A stretch of 64,000 nt of DNA from an uncultured Alphaproteobacteria bacterium (GCA_902537215.1 CACBAM010000004.1:62001-126000); one strand, 5' to 3'. Positions 16,006 through 25,720 are shown, counted from the first letter of the stretch. The notes: generated from the letters alone by a model not told the origin. A program made the numbers and translations.

Positions 16006-18021
16006 ATGGAAACCAGAAATTCTTTAGCGACTATTGTATTCACACCCTCAGGAATAAGGGGGCGCGTAAAAAAAGGAACAACTATACTTGAGGCTGCTCA
16101 AAAACTTTCTGTAGACTTAAACAGCATCTGTGGTGCGCGGGGCAGGTGCTCAAAATGTCAGGTAGAGCTAACTTTTGGAGAATTTAACAAGTTAAATATT
16201 CGTTCTAAAGAAACAAGCGTGTCAGAAAGAAACGAGACTGAGCTAATCTACAGAAATAAATTTCATTTATCTGAGGAGAGAAGGCTTGGATGTCAAACAA
16301 AAATTCTTGGTGATTTAGTAATAGATGTTCCTGAGTATAGTCAAATTCATAAACAAATTATAAAAAAAGAAACCAGTTTGCGCGATTTCTCTCTTAATTC
16401 GTCGGTAAAAGCCTTTTATGTTCAGGTCTCTGAGCCACAACTTGACTCTCTTGAGAGCGACTTTGAACGCCTAAAAATTAGTTTGAAGGATGATTGGAGT
16501 ATTCAAGGGGTTACATGCAGTGTTCGTGTTCTCAAAGATTTACAGGAGAAATTGAGAAGAGGTAATTGGGGAATTACGGTTTTACTGTATTATAAAGAAA
16601 ACACTGTTCCAGAAATTGTAGACATTCACTCTGGATATTCCGAGATACCAGCATTTGGGGTAGCAATTGATTTAGGTTCAACCTCAATTGCAGCCACTCT
16701 TTGTGATTTAAACTCAGGGAAGATTGTTGGTAGTATGGGTATAATGAATCCACAGATAAGGTATGGTGAAGATGTCATGAGCAGAGTTTCATATTGTATG
16801 ATGGAAGAAAAAGGTTTAGCAACATTAAATAATTCAGTCATACAGGGTATAAATGAGCTTACAAGAAAAATTGCAGAAAAACATGAGATCAAACTAAATA
16901 CCGTTTTTGAAATTGTTTTTGTTGCTAATCCCATTATGCACCATCTTCTTCTTGGTATTAATCCGAAGGAGCTGGGCCAAGCCCCATTCCCTCTAGTATT
17001 TTCAGACAGCCTCACTATAAAATCAAAAGATATAGGTATAATTCTAAATCCAGAAAGCTATGTTTATACAGTGCCATGCATTGGAGGACACGTTGGTGCA
17101 GACGCCGCATCTGTTTTGATAGCAGAGCAGCCACAAAAGTTAAAAGAAACCACTACTCTTTTAATTGACATTGGAACTAACGCCGAAATACTTCTAGCCA
17201 AAGGCGAGGAAATTTTTGCTTGTTCTTGCCCAACTGGTCCAGCACTTGAAGGGGCACAGATTTCAGCAGGTCAAAGAGCAGCACCTGGCGCTATTGAACG
17301 AGTTCGTATAGATCCAATTACCAAAGAACCACGTTTTAAAGTTATAGGTTGTGAGCAATGGTCTAATGAAGAAGGATTTTCAGAAAACATATCTGGGGTT
17401 GGAGTAACGGGTATTTGTGGATCTGGAATTATAGAAGCAGTCGCAGAAATGCGTTTAGCTGGGCTACTAGATGCTAATGGATTAATTGGTTCAGCGGCGC
17501 AAACTGGTTCAAATAGGTGCACTAGTTCTGAAAGAACAAATTCCTATCTTCTATATAGTGATAACAAAGTTTCATTATCTATAACCAACATGGATATCAG
17601 AGCAATTCAACTCGCTAAAGCAGCTCTCCATGCAAGCTGCAAAATTTTGTTAGAAAAAAGCAGAGTTAACAGAATAGATAGTATTTTTCTTGCAGGGGCT
17701 TTTGGCTCACAGATATCTGCTGAACATGCTTTAATTATTGGTCTAGTACCTGATGCGCAAGTCAGCCAAATTGTGGCAAGCGGAAACTCGGCAGGAGCTG
17801 GTGCTATAATCGCTCTTTTAGATGTAAGCTCCAGGAGAGAAATCTCTTCGCTCGTAAGAAAAGTCCATAAAATTGAAACTGCTGTTGAGCCGAGTTTTCA
17901 AAAACACTTTGTAGAAGGCTCTTCCTTTCCTAACAACAGCTCTACCCATCCAGAGCTTTTTAAGTTTAAAGAACTACCAAACGTGAACTTTAATCAAAAA
18001 AGGCAGAGAAGGCATCGCTAA
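16006..18021 (+). CDS. RamA-like corrinoid-activation protein (2Fe-2S ferredoxin + ASKHA/DUF4445)
   Basis: Reductively reactivates inactive cob(II)alamin on a corrinoid protein using ATP (family knowledge). A 671-aa protein. Its N-terminal plant-type ferredoxin domain has cysteines in SICGARGRCSKCQ (about 42-54) and RLGCQ (about 94), fitting one 2Fe-2S cluster. A linker follows, then the ASKHA ATPase region: AFGVAIDLGSTSIAATL (about 216-232), TLLIDIGTNAEI, TGICGSGIIEAVAEM and DSIFLAGAFGSQIS. A basic tail QKRQRRHR closes it. It follows the methyltransferase by 9 nt, and its stop shares bases with the convergent RND pump gene. RamA-like proteins of this type were reported to support split MetH in roseobacters. 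Confidence 0.9.
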   Translation: METRNSLATIVFTPSGIRGRVKKGTTILEAAQKLSVDLNSICGARGRCSKCQVELTFGEFNKLNIRSKETSVSERNETELIYRNKFHLSEERRLGCQTKILGDLVIDVPEYSQIHKQIIKKETSLRDFSLNSSVKAFYVQVSEPQLDSLESDFERLKISLKDDWSIQGVTCSVRVLKDLQEKLRRGNWGITVLLYYKENTVPEIVDIHSGYSEIPAFGVAIDLGSTSIAATLCDLNSGKIVGSMGIMNPQIRYGEDVMSRVSYCMMEEKGLATLNNSVIQGINELTRKIAEKHEIKLNTVFEIVFVANPIMHHLLLGINPKELGQAPFPLVFSDSLTIKSKDIGIILNPESYVYTVPCIGGHVGADAASVLIAEQPQKLKETTTLLIDIGTNAEILLAKGEEIFACSCPTGPALEGAQISAGQRAAPGAIERVRIDPITKEPRFKVIGCEQWSNEEGFSENISGVGVTGICGSGIIEAVAEMRLAGLLDANGLIGSAAQTGSNRCTSSERTNSYLLYSDNKVSLSITNMDIRAIQLAKAALHASCKILLEKSRVNRIDSIFLAGAFGSQISAEHALIIGLVPDAQVSQIVASGNSAGAGAIIALLDVSSRREISSLVRKVHKIETAVEPSFQKHFVEGSSFPNNSSTHPELFKFKELPNVNFNQKRQRRHR

Positions 18022-21000
18022 GTTGATACAGTTTTTGTACTAAGCTTTGTTTTTAAGAGGGTGACTAATTTATCTTTTATTGAGAAAACTGATGTCCTTC
18101 CGATCACCAGCAAGGCTGGGGTGGCTATTAGCGTGAGGAACGTAGCAAAAGTCAGACCTCCAGCAATTGTACTAGAGAGATCGACCCACCACTGAGAAGA
18201 AGGAGCTCCCACAAGTATATCTCGTTCAGAAAATCTTATGGTTAGACTGAAGACCATGGGAACAAGGCCTAATATCGTTGTAATAGCTGTCAGTATAACG
18301 GGTCTAAACCTGGTAAGTCCTGCCATGTAAGCAGCTTCTGTATGATTATGTCCTTTTCTTCGATATTCATTAAAGGTGTCAATCAAAACAATATTATTAT
18401 TTACAACAATACCTGCAAGTGCAATCAGACCAAGCATAGACATGACGACACCAAAAGGTCTTCCTGTCAAGAAGAGTAACAAGAAAATACCGCCCGTTGA
18501 TAAAATGATTGCGGACATCGTCACGATAGTTTGCCATGCTGAATTAAATTGGATCATTAAAACAATTGACATTAGCACGAGAGAGAAGACTAGGGATTGC
18601 CCAAGAAAAGCTTGTGTTTCCTTGATATCTTCATCTTCACCTGCAAAATTTACGCTCACACTTTTTGGGAAAGTTACATTCTCTATTTCACTCTTAAGTT
18701 TTTCAATTAAAAACGGTGCTTGCATTCCTTCCTTCACATTTGCTTCGATAGATCGAAGTCTGTTTCCATCTAAACGAGATATGGTACCTCCCTTCTTTTC
18801 TGGCGTAAGTTCAGCGAATACGGATAACGGTACATATCTCCCGTCCGATGTAGGAACTCTTAATTCCTGCAGTCTATCTAAATTTCGTTCAGACTTTATA
18901 TATCTCAAAAACACCTCAAGCTCTTCGTCTGTATCGTCCGGCCTGTAATCTGAAACCTTAACTCCTTTGGTAAGTAACTTTACCATTGTGCCCAAACTAG
19001 CAACTGTTACACCATGTCTAGCGGCTATTTCTCTATCGATATTTAAATTCCATTCTAAGCCTGGAGACGGCAAGTTATCTGAAATATCAATAAAACCATC
19101 TATTTTGTTCATTTTCTGTCTAATAACAAATAACGCTTTGTTCAATTGATCAAAGTCAGTGCCTGTAATTTCAATTCTTACTGGCTTTCCTTGACCTCCC
19201 GGGCCTTCCTTTTGCGCTACTATATTTATGTCAGCGCCTTCTAAAAATTTAACACTCCCTCTCATGCTCTCCATCAAATTAGCGGCTGTTTCACGTTCAT
19301 CCCAATCAGAGAAAATGGTTCGCACCGAACCTACTAAATCTTTGGTCCTGCCGTCAGCTCCCGTTTTAGCAAAATTTATATCTACGCCATTTAAATTAGA
19401 AATTGAAGCCTCTGTATCTTTCACTAAAGAATTTTTTTCTGAAGCAGACAGGTCACCCCTTGAAAGAATTTGAACAACTGCTTGTTCTGGTTCAATATCT
19501 GGGAAAAACTGAACTCCTAATTTAGCAGAAAAATATGCCGAGTAAGATCCCACTATCAATAAACCCACCAAAAAAATCGAAAGTATCGGTCGTGTTACTG
19601 AGATTTTAAGAATATCTTTATAAAGTTTTGGGGGCGTTGTTTTGGTTCTTTTGTCAGTTGAAACTTTTCCGAGAAAGCTTCCTAATATTGGAACGAATAT
19701 TAAGGCCATTAAAAGAGATGCTGACAAAACAACAATCATTGTTATTGGCAAATATTTCATAAATTGACCAACGATACCAGGCCAAACCAATAAGGGAAAA
19801 AAGACCATCAAAGTGGTTACTGTAGAGGCTATTATAGGCCACGACATTCTTACCGAACCCTCCAAGTATGCAGCTCTTCTATCATGGCCCAAAGATATTT
19901 TTCGGTCAGCATACTCTGTCGTAACGATAACTCCATCTACCAGAATACCTGCTACGAGTATAAGAGAAAATAAAACGATTATATTCATAGTTACCCCAAA
20001 GTAGCTCAAAATGATAAAACCAAGAAGAAAACTGCTCGGTATCGCAAACCCAATTAAAAGAGCATTTTTTATTCCTAATGCCAGCACTACTATAACCAAG
20101 ACTATTAAAACTGCAGCGAAAACATTGTTACCTAAATCATTAAGTAAATTTCTGACAGACTTAGATTCGTCAAACAAATAATCGACATTTATATTTCCTG
20201 GAATGTTAGACACTTCCTCAGAAATCATCTTTTTTGAGGCATCTACTACGTCAATTATATTCGATCCTACTCTCTTTTTTATATCTAAAACGACAGCTGG
20301 TTTACCATTGACTCTGGACCAACTTTTCTTATCTTCAAAAGTTCTTCTTATAATCGCAATATCACCAAAATTTATGGTTGTGCCGTCCGCAATTTTTATA
20401 GGCATTGCAAAAAGTTCATCTAATGTTTCAACAACCCCAGGTACTTTAACAACCAATCTACCATTTTCATTTTCAATAGCACCTGCGGTTACTAATTGAT
20501 TATTAGCTGCCACCAATCCAATAACGTTTTGCGGATTTATACCATAAGATTCTATAGAACTAGCATCAATAAGTATTTCTATGACCTCTTTTCTGTCACC
20601 ACCCACTTCTACCTCTAGAACACCGGCTACACTTTCAACTTTTTCTTTAATATTATTTGCTATGTTTATCAGAGAAGACTCAGGAACGTTTCCAGACAAA
20701 GACACTGACAAGATCGGGAATAGTGCCAAACTTATTTCTGTTACCTTTGGTTCCTCTGCATTTTTTGGTAAATCTTTTTTTGCATCATCTACAGCTTGCC
20801 TTACGTCCTCTAGAACAAGGTCTATATCCTCACCTGCATCAAACTCAACCGTTATGGATGTATAACCTTCCGTTGCCGCTGAGGTCATTTTTTTTAGTCC
20901 TGCAACTGTTTTGAGCTGTTTTTCAAGTGGCTTAGTTAACAACTTTTCTGCATCAGAGGGAGATATACCTTCGTATGCTACACTAACATATGCGACAGGA

Positions 21001-21128
21001 ATTTCTACGTCTGGTGATGCTTCTTTAGGTATAGATAAGAATGCATTAATACCTGAAAAGAAGATCAATATTAGGGCCAAAATTACGGCACCAGGTCTTT
21101 TAAAGCAGCCTTCAATTATTGATTTCAT
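18018..21128 (-). CDS. RND-family efflux pump, inner-membrane permease
   Basis: A 1036-aa HAE1-type RND transporter with twelve predicted membrane segments and two large periplasmic loops. The N-terminus FKRPGAVILALILIF matches the first membrane helix. The proton-relay region of helix 4 reads AGILVDGVIVTTEYADRK with a single Asp, where AcrB has two, and helix 10 reads LAGIVVNNNIVLIDTFNEYR with Asn where AcrB has Lys. The relay is therefore of the divergent subfamily common in alphaproteobacteria. It follows its adaptor by 9 nt. No outer-membrane factor is nearby; a TolC encoded elsewhere is presumed. Substrate unknown. Confidence 0.92.
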   Translation of the reverse strand: MKSIIEGCFKRPGAVILALILIFFSGINAFLSIPKEASPDVEIPVAYVSVAYEGISPSDAEKLLTKPLEKQLKTVAGLKKMTSAATEGYTSITVEFDAGEDIDLVLEDVRQAVDDAKKDLPKNAEEPKVTEISLALFPILSVSLSGNVPESSLINIANNIKEKVESVAGVLEVEVGGDRKEVIEILIDASSIESYGINPQNVIGLVAANNQLVTAGAIENENGRLVVKVPGVVETLDELFAMPIKIADGTTINFGDIAIIRRTFEDKKSWSRVNGKPAVVLDIKKRVGSNIIDVVDASKKMISEEVSNIPGNINVDYLFDESKSVRNLLNDLGNNVFAAVLIVLVIVVLALGIKNALLIGFAIPSSFLLGFIILSYFGVTMNIIVLFSLILVAGILVDGVIVTTEYADRKISLGHDRRAAYLEGSVRMSWPIIASTVTTLMVFFPLLVWPGIVGQFMKYLPITMIVVLSASLLMALIFVPILGSFLGKVSTDKRTKTTPPKLYKDILKISVTRPILSIFLVGLLIVGSYSAYFSAKLGVQFFPDIEPEQAVVQILSRGDLSASEKNSLVKDTEASISNLNGVDINFAKTGADGRTKDLVGSVRTIFSDWDERETAANLMESMRGSVKFLEGADINIVAQKEGPGGQGKPVRIEITGTDFDQLNKALFVIRQKMNKIDGFIDISDNLPSPGLEWNLNIDREIAARHGVTVASLGTMVKLLTKGVKVSDYRPDDTDEELEVFLRYIKSERNLDRLQELRVPTSDGRYVPLSVFAELTPEKKGGTISRLDGNRLRSIEANVKEGMQAPFLIEKLKSEIENVTFPKSVSVNFAGEDEDIKETQAFLGQSLVFSLVLMSIVLMIQFNSAWQTIVTMSAIILSTGGIFLLLFLTGRPFGVVMSMLGLIALAGIVVNNNIVLIDTFNEYRRKGHNHTEAAYMAGLTRFRPVILTAITTILGLVPMVFSLTIRFSERDILVGAPSSQWWVDLSSTIAGGLTFATFLTLIATPALLVIGRTSVFSIKDKLVTLLKTKLSTKTVST

Positions 21129-21137
21129 GTTTTATTC

Positions 21138-22256
21138 TCAATTAATTTTATACTCTATTTCGTCTCCAGGGCTTACAAAAGCCTGACCATTTGTTAAAAC
21201 GATATCATCATCTAGCAACCCAGAAACTAAAGCAAAATTACCCGAGGTTCTCACCAACAAAACATCATTCTCAAAAACTATATTATTTCGCACTGTTTTT
21301 ACCTTTAAAGACCCATCTTCTCCAATTGCTAAGTGCGCAGGGGATATTGAAAAAGCCTGAACCTTCTCAACTAAAATCCCAACCTCTGCACTCATTCCAG
21401 CCTTCAAAGACATGTCTGCATTTGTAATTTCAATTTCAACAATGAATGTTCGAGTCGCCTCACTGGCTGAAGACGCTATACGTTTCACCACACCCCTTCT
21501 GTTTCCGACTCCAGTTACATTGATTACGACTTCATCACTTAGTGATATTTTAGCGACATCTGTTTGAGCCACTGGTGCAAACAACAACATTTTTGAAAGG
21601 TCAATTATTTTTCCAATATTTTGATTTTTTTTGACAAATTGACCAGCTTCAACATTTAACAACTCCAACACTCCACCAATACCCGCAACAACAGTGCTGT
21701 TTTTAAGATCATTTCGCAAATTGGCAATATCTGCTTTTGCCCGTTTCAACGAGGCCTCAGCCCTTACTAAATTCAACTCTGATGTCATATCTTTCTTCGA
21801 TAGACTTTCAGTAATTGAGTAATTTTTCTCTTCCAATCGCAAGGCAGCCTCTCCAGCCTCTAGCTGTTCCAGTATGGTTCCCTTATCTATTTCGAGTATG
21901 ACATCATTTTTTTCAACCAGTCGCCCACGTTGTTTTACTATTTCTTTTACTTCCCCATCTTTCTTACTTAAGACATCAACTTCAAAAACTGGTTTTAGCA
22001 CACCACTAGCTCTCACAACCCTGTAGGTATCGCGGTTTTGTACTTTTTGAGCGGATACTACAAATACCTTTTCAGTATCATCTCGCTTTATTGCCTCACT
22101 TTTTTCTTTATTCTCAACGAATAAACCAGGAATCATCCAAATAGCTACTACTAAAATAATAAATCCCGCTACGGCTTTTCTAGACAAAAAGATCGATAAT
22201 AATCTATCTTTTTGTTTTAGCGGCTTATTAAAGTCAATATGGAGCTTGTTAACCAT
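21138..22256 (-). CDS. HlyD/AcrA-type periplasmic adaptor of the RND pump
   Basis: A 372-aa membrane-fusion protein. The N-terminal anchor helix is AVAGFIILVVAIWMIPGLFV (about 29-48). The split lipoyl/barrel-sandwich halves are GEVKEIVKQRGRLVEKNDVILEID and GGVLELLNVEAGQFVKKNQNIGKI, separated by an alpha-hairpin (about 131-195). Beta-barrel and membrane-proximal domains follow. It links the permease encoded 9 nt downstream with an outer-membrane channel. It begins 3 nt after the aroB stop, so the pump is probably expressed with the shikimate genes. Confidence 0.92.
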   Translation of the reverse strand: MVNKLHIDFNKPLKQKDRLLSIFLSRKAVAGFIILVVAIWMIPGLFVENKEKSEAIKRDDTEKVFVVSAQKVQNRDTYRVVRASGVLKPVFEVDVLSKKDGEVKEIVKQRGRLVEKNDVILEIDKGTILEQLEAGEAALRLEEKNYSITESLSKKDMTSELNLVRAEASLKRAKADIANLRNDLKNSTVVAGIGGVLELLNVEAGQFVKKNQNIGKIIDLSKMLLFAPVAQTDVAKISLSDEVVINVTGVGNRRGVVKRIASSASEATRTFIVEIEITNADMSLKAGMSAEVGILVEKVQAFSISPAHLAIGEDGSLKVKTVRNNIVFENDVLLVRTSGNFALVSGLLDDDIVLTNGQAFVSPGDEIEYKIN

Positions 22257-22259
22257 TCT

Positions 22260-23372
22260 CTAACTTAATTGAACTTGCAAAAATTTTTCTAACTTTTGAA
22301 AAGACACGTTTCTTTCAATAAAGCCATTACCTATATCTTTTAATAAAATCAAGTTAATATTGTCGCCGACTACTTTTTTGTCTTGTTTCATATATGTCAA
22401 CAATTTTAATATATCTACCTTACCATTATGAAATTGAGTTATTACGGTAGGAAGTTTCATTGAGTGCAAGTGGTCGTTTATATTCTCAAGCTTGCTTTCG
22501 CTCAAAAAACGCTCTTGGTTGGAAAAACGAGAAGCAAGAACTATTCCGAGGGAGACTGCTTCTCCATGTAGTAACTTTTCTGAGTAACTAAAATAAGTCT
22601 CTAAAGCGTGTCCAAAGGTATGACCAAAATTTAAGAGTGCTCTATCTCCTTGCTCGGTTTCATCGATTTCGACAACCTTGCTTTTTAGTTCAAGAGATTT
22701 GTCAATAATGTGCAACAAAACTGCCTCGTCTCTCAATGATATAAGCTTCTGGTTTTCTATCAAAAAATTGTAAAAATCCTTGTCAAAAACAAGAGCCATT
22801 TTTAAAACCTCTGCATATCCTGCAAGAAATATCCTTTCCGGCAATGTGTTTAGAAAAGAAGTATCACAAAAAACAACTTTAGGATGATAAAACGTTCCAA
22901 TAGAGTTTTTTCCTGGCCCATTATTTACAGCTGTTTTGCCTCCTACTGAACTATCTACTTGAGATAATAAGGTTGTCGGAACTTGAATTAAATTTATACC
23001 TCTACGAAATAAACTTGCAGCTAAAGATCCTAGATCTCCAACTACTCCTCCACCAAAAGCGATAACATAATCTGTCCTGTCAAAATTTAGCTCAGTTAGC
23101 CAATCTAAAAATTTTTTTAGAACATTCCAGTTCTTCGAAGGTTCACCTGGTTTTATTAAAAACAAGTGAGGATCAACCTTTAAATCACTTATTTGATCCA
23201 AGAAATTTGAATATTGTAAGTTATGAACAGTTTCATCAGAAATTATAGCGATTTTCTTATGTGCTAAAGTTAATTGAAGATAGTTATTGTTCTCTTTTAA
23301 AATATTTCTTCCTATCAAGATATCGTAAGTGGTTTTTTTAGAGCGAATGCTTATAGACTTTTTACGTATCAT
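22260..23372 (-). CDS. aroB: 3-dehydroquinate synthase
   Basis: Second step of the shikimate pathway, DAHP to 3-dehydroquinate, NAD- and metal-dependent. Visible are the NAD-binding AFGGGVVGDLGSLAASLFRRGI (about 104-125), PTTLLSQVDSSVGGKTAVN, and the metal/substrate residues LNFGHTFGHALE. Length 370 is normal. Its ATG overlaps the aroK stop by one base (TAATG). The aroK-aroB pair next to xerD is a recurrent alphaproteobacterial arrangement. Confidence 0.96.
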   Translation of the reverse strand: MIRKKSISIRSKKTTYDILIGRNILKENNNYLQLTLAHKKIAIISDETVHNLQYSNFLDQISDLKVDPHLFLIKPGEPSKNWNVLKKFLDWLTELNFDRTDYVIAFGGGVVGDLGSLAASLFRRGINLIQVPTTLLSQVDSSVGGKTAVNNGPGKNSIGTFYHPKVVFCDTSFLNTLPERIFLAGYAEVLKMALVFDKDFYNFLIENQKLISLRDEAVLLHIIDKSLELKSKVVEIDETEQGDRALLNFGHTFGHALETYFSYSEKLLHGEAVSLGIVLASRFSNQERFLSESKLENINDHLHSMKLPTVITQFHNGKVDILKLLTYMKQDKKVVGDNINLILLKDIGNGFIERNVSFQKLEKFLQVQLS

Positions 23373-23908
23373 TATTTATTTACCACCTTTTTTGATAACA
23401 GTTCTTTGACTATGGCATCTACAGTCATTTCTATATTAGAGTTTTCATTCACGATATAGCTATCTGCGTGTCTATAAAACTTAATTCTTTCTTTGTTCTT
23501 CTTGATCAGAGTATCTACTATATTTTTATTCTTTAAAAGAGGTCGTCTTTCCTGATCGTGAATACGCTTTGATATAGTATCAACATTACACTGAACCCAA
23601 ATAGAAAAAGATTTTGATTTAATCGCGTCCCTTGTTTTAGAAGATAAGATTGATCCGCCACCTGTTGAAATAACGTGTGCAGTTTCGTCTAATACTCGAC
23701 CCACAACTTTTTCTTCAACTTGCCTAAAGTATTTTTCACCCAGCTCATTAAAAATTTCATAAATTGATTTTCCGACTTCTTTTTCAATTATTTTGTCAGT
23801 ATCTGATAGTCGGACCCCCATTTTTTTGGAAAGGATTTTACCGATAGAGCTTTTCCCGCTTCCCATTGAACCTATTAACACTATCGATTTAGATAAAATT
23901 TGTTTCAT
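23372..23908 (-). CDS. aroK: shikimate kinase
   Basis: Phosphorylates shikimate at the 3-hydroxyl. A 178-aa P-loop kinase with Walker A GSMGSGKSSIGKILSKK (about 13-29), the shikimate-binding LSDTDKIIEKEVG segment, GEKYFRQVEEKV, and STGGGSILSS; the lid region contains ERRPLL. First gene of the aroK-aroB-adaptor-pump run. A 7-bp inverted repeat (23948-23968) lies about 40 nt upstream of its start. Confidence 0.95.
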   Translation of the reverse strand: MKQILSKSIVLIGSMGSGKSSIGKILSKKMGVRLSDTDKIIEKEVGKSIYEIFNELGEKYFRQVEEKVVGRVLDETAHVISTGGGSILSSKTRDAIKSKSFSIWVQCNVDTISKRIHDQERRPLLKNKNIVDTLIKKNKERIKFYRHADSYIVNENSNIEMTVDAIVKELLSKKVVNK

Positions 23909-23947
23909 TGAATAAATTCATTTACTATATAAACATTGTTATTATTT

Positions 23948-23968
23948 GTTTTACATAAAAAGTAAAAC
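23948..23968. promoter_or_regulatory. inverted repeat GTTTTAC-N7-GTAAAAC between divergent operons
   Basis: A perfect 7-bp inverted repeat (23948-23954 and 23962-23968) with a 7-nt AT spacer lies in the 122-nt region between aroK (minus) and the small membrane ORF/secreted protein/xerD run (plus). No T-tract follows, so it looks more like an operator than a terminator. The regulator is unknown. Confidence 0.35.
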
Positions 23969-24030
23969 GTAAATTGGTGCAAACAATTACTAAATAAAAA
24001 GAGTTCGGCTTTGGTGAGGACAAATTAAGA

Positions 24031-24165
24031 TTGCTAAAATACTATATTATAGGTTCGATAATAATATTTATTTCAACCTTTTTATTATATTTGTTTGTCG
24101 AACAAGATCCTCCCAAAGGTGAAGTAATTATTGAAGTAAATATCGATGATCAATCAACAAATTAG
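24031..24165 (+). CDS. small membrane-anchored protein, 44 aa
   Basis: The frame starts with TTG at 24031, with GAGGA 10 nt upstream (24016-24020), and ends at TAG 24163-24165. The product has one hydrophobic segment (YYIIGSIIIFISTFLLYLF) followed by a short acidic tail (VEQDPPKGEVIIEVNIDD). The 3' end overlaps the start of the secreted 524-aa gene by 20 nt in another frame, suggesting coupling. Not recognised. Position at the head of the xerD run makes it a candidate accessory membrane peptide for the following gene. Confidence 0.5.
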   Translation: MLKYYIIGSIIIFISTFLLYLFVEQDPPKGEVIIEVNIDDQSTN

Positions 24166-25720
24166 GGCTTTTTTCCTATTTTTTTTAGCCTCCATAATAA
24201 TAATATCTCAAGCATATTCAGACGAAACTAAGCATCAGAATGAGACCAAAGAATATAACGTTATAGGAAAAACCTCATTAATATCTAAATCGTCAAACAC
24301 CATTTTGGATAAAAAAAATGTTGAAGAAAATTTCTTGGGAGAGATAAACATAAATGGCATAGGGTTGATATCAATCGAAAGAACTAAGTTTCCAAGTGAT
24401 TTATGGAGAAACTCAAGCGAAAAAGTACTTTCGGAAAAGCTGAATAGTATGCCTAATCTTACTTTAACTACCACCAATAAAATATTTAAAAGACTTTTGC
24501 TTATAGACGCAAAGCCTCCTTTAAACTCCATAGGAGTGAAGAATATGGGGTATTTATTCCTATTGTCACGCATTGATCAACTTATCAATTTGGGTGCGAT
24601 TGATGAAGCAGAAGAGATCTTAAATTATATTAAAGAACCGTCGGTTGAACTCATGAAGCGAAAAATTCAAGTTGCATCTCTGAACGGAAGACTGTCAAAA
24701 ACTTGTGATTTGGCAAATAAATATCCAAACTTTGAGGGAATGCTTCAGTTTAAAATAATATGTTTGGTCAGGAAAAATGACTGGCAAGCAGCCGCCTTGG
24801 CTTTTACAGTTGGTTCATCTTTGAAGCAATTTGATGAAAAAGAAAAAAAATTATTATTAAATTATTTAGATCCAGACATCGAAACTAATAGCCATTATGA
24901 TATTGAGATTAATGACTTAAGTCCGATAAGCTTTTATCTAATGCATGGCAAGAAAGAATTAATACCTCCTGACATAATACCAAACAAATACGCATATACA
25001 TTTAGTCTACTGGGCATTCCACCCAAAATACGAATAAAATCTATGGAGCAATTAGCATCAAAGTACCTAGTCAATGCAAATACTCTATTTAGCTTATACA
25101 GATCAAGCCTAATTGAAGACAAAGATAACGCTAATGAAACAACAATAACTGTAATGCAATTAGAGCAGGCTTTTAATAGCAATATTGAACAAAGAAAACT
25201 TTTAGCTCTAAAGCAAGCCACGAAAGTATTTCAAAAAAAAAAATTACTAGTACATCTGTCTAATGAATACGTAGATGAACTAAAAGACCTATATTATTCT
25301 GATGACAAAAACCTGAAAGATTTGGCCATTGCCCTACTTAGTCTAACTGATGGCATGACCAATGAATTTTTTATGCTGGAATCTAGTAATCCCGATGTCA
25401 ACTGCTTGATAGATATTAAAAAAAAGGTTTACATAAAACATGAAACAGATACTGGACTCTGCGAGTTAGTAAAAAAGCTAAACGTTGAAATAATTAAACA
25501 AAGTTTTCCTACAAATAGAAATCTTGACGCTCAAATGGAAAAGGGATTAATTCTATTAGAAAGTTTAAATCTATTAGAAAATGGCCTTTTAACTGAGTTC
25601 AAAGACGTGAAACTGAGCTTGAGTATGCTAACAAAAATTGGACTTATTGATCTAGTGAACGAAATTGCAGTCGAGTTAATAGCTTTAAATACCTTAAAAG
25701 AATTGGCTTATAACAAATGA
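24146..25720 (+). CDS. secreted hypothetical protein with helical repeats, 524 aa
   Basis: The N-terminus has a signal-peptide-like hydrophobic run (RAFFLFFLASIIIISQAYS, cleavage likely near residue 25, after AYS). The mature part is lysine/asparagine-rich and largely helical. Pairs of amphipathic helices (for example DQLINLGAIDEAEEILNYI around residue 150) look like TPR/alpha-solenoid repeats. No catalytic motif seen. Its stop overlaps the xerD start (ATGA). Comparable periplasmic helical proteins sit upstream of xerD in other alphaproteobacteria (recollection, unverified). Function unknown; an envelope scaffold or antagonist-binding role would fit the fold. Confidence 0.7.
   Translation: MINQQIRAFFLFFLASIIIISQAYSDETKHQNETKEYNVIGKTSLISKSSNTILDKKNVEENFLGEININGIGLISIERTKFPSDLWRNSSEKVLSEKLNSMPNLTLTTTNKIFKRLLLIDAKPPLNSIGVKNMGYLFLLSRIDQLINLGAIDEAEEILNYIKEPSVELMKRKIQVASLNGRLSKTCDLANKYPNFEGMLQFKIICLVRKNDWQAAALAFTVGSSLKQFDEKEKKLLLNYLDPDIETNSHYDIEINDLSPISFYLMHGKKELIPPDIIPNKYAYTFSLLGIPPKIRIKSMEQLASKYLVNANTLFSLYRSSLIEDKDNANETTITVMQLEQAFNSNIEQRKLLALKQATKVFQKKKLLVHLSNEYVDELKDLYYSDDKNLKDLAIALLSLTDGMTNEFFMLESSNPDVNCLIDIKKKVYIKHETDTGLCELVKKLNVEIIKQSFPTNRNLDAQMEKGLILLESLNLLENGLLTEFKDVKLSLSMLTKIGLIDLVNEIAVELIALNTLKELAYNK

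Noticed and set aside
18376-18948. 190-codon frame on the plus strand inside the RND pump gene
   Set aside because: Antisense to an intact, family-matching gene; Ser/Thr/Ile-rich shadow composition.
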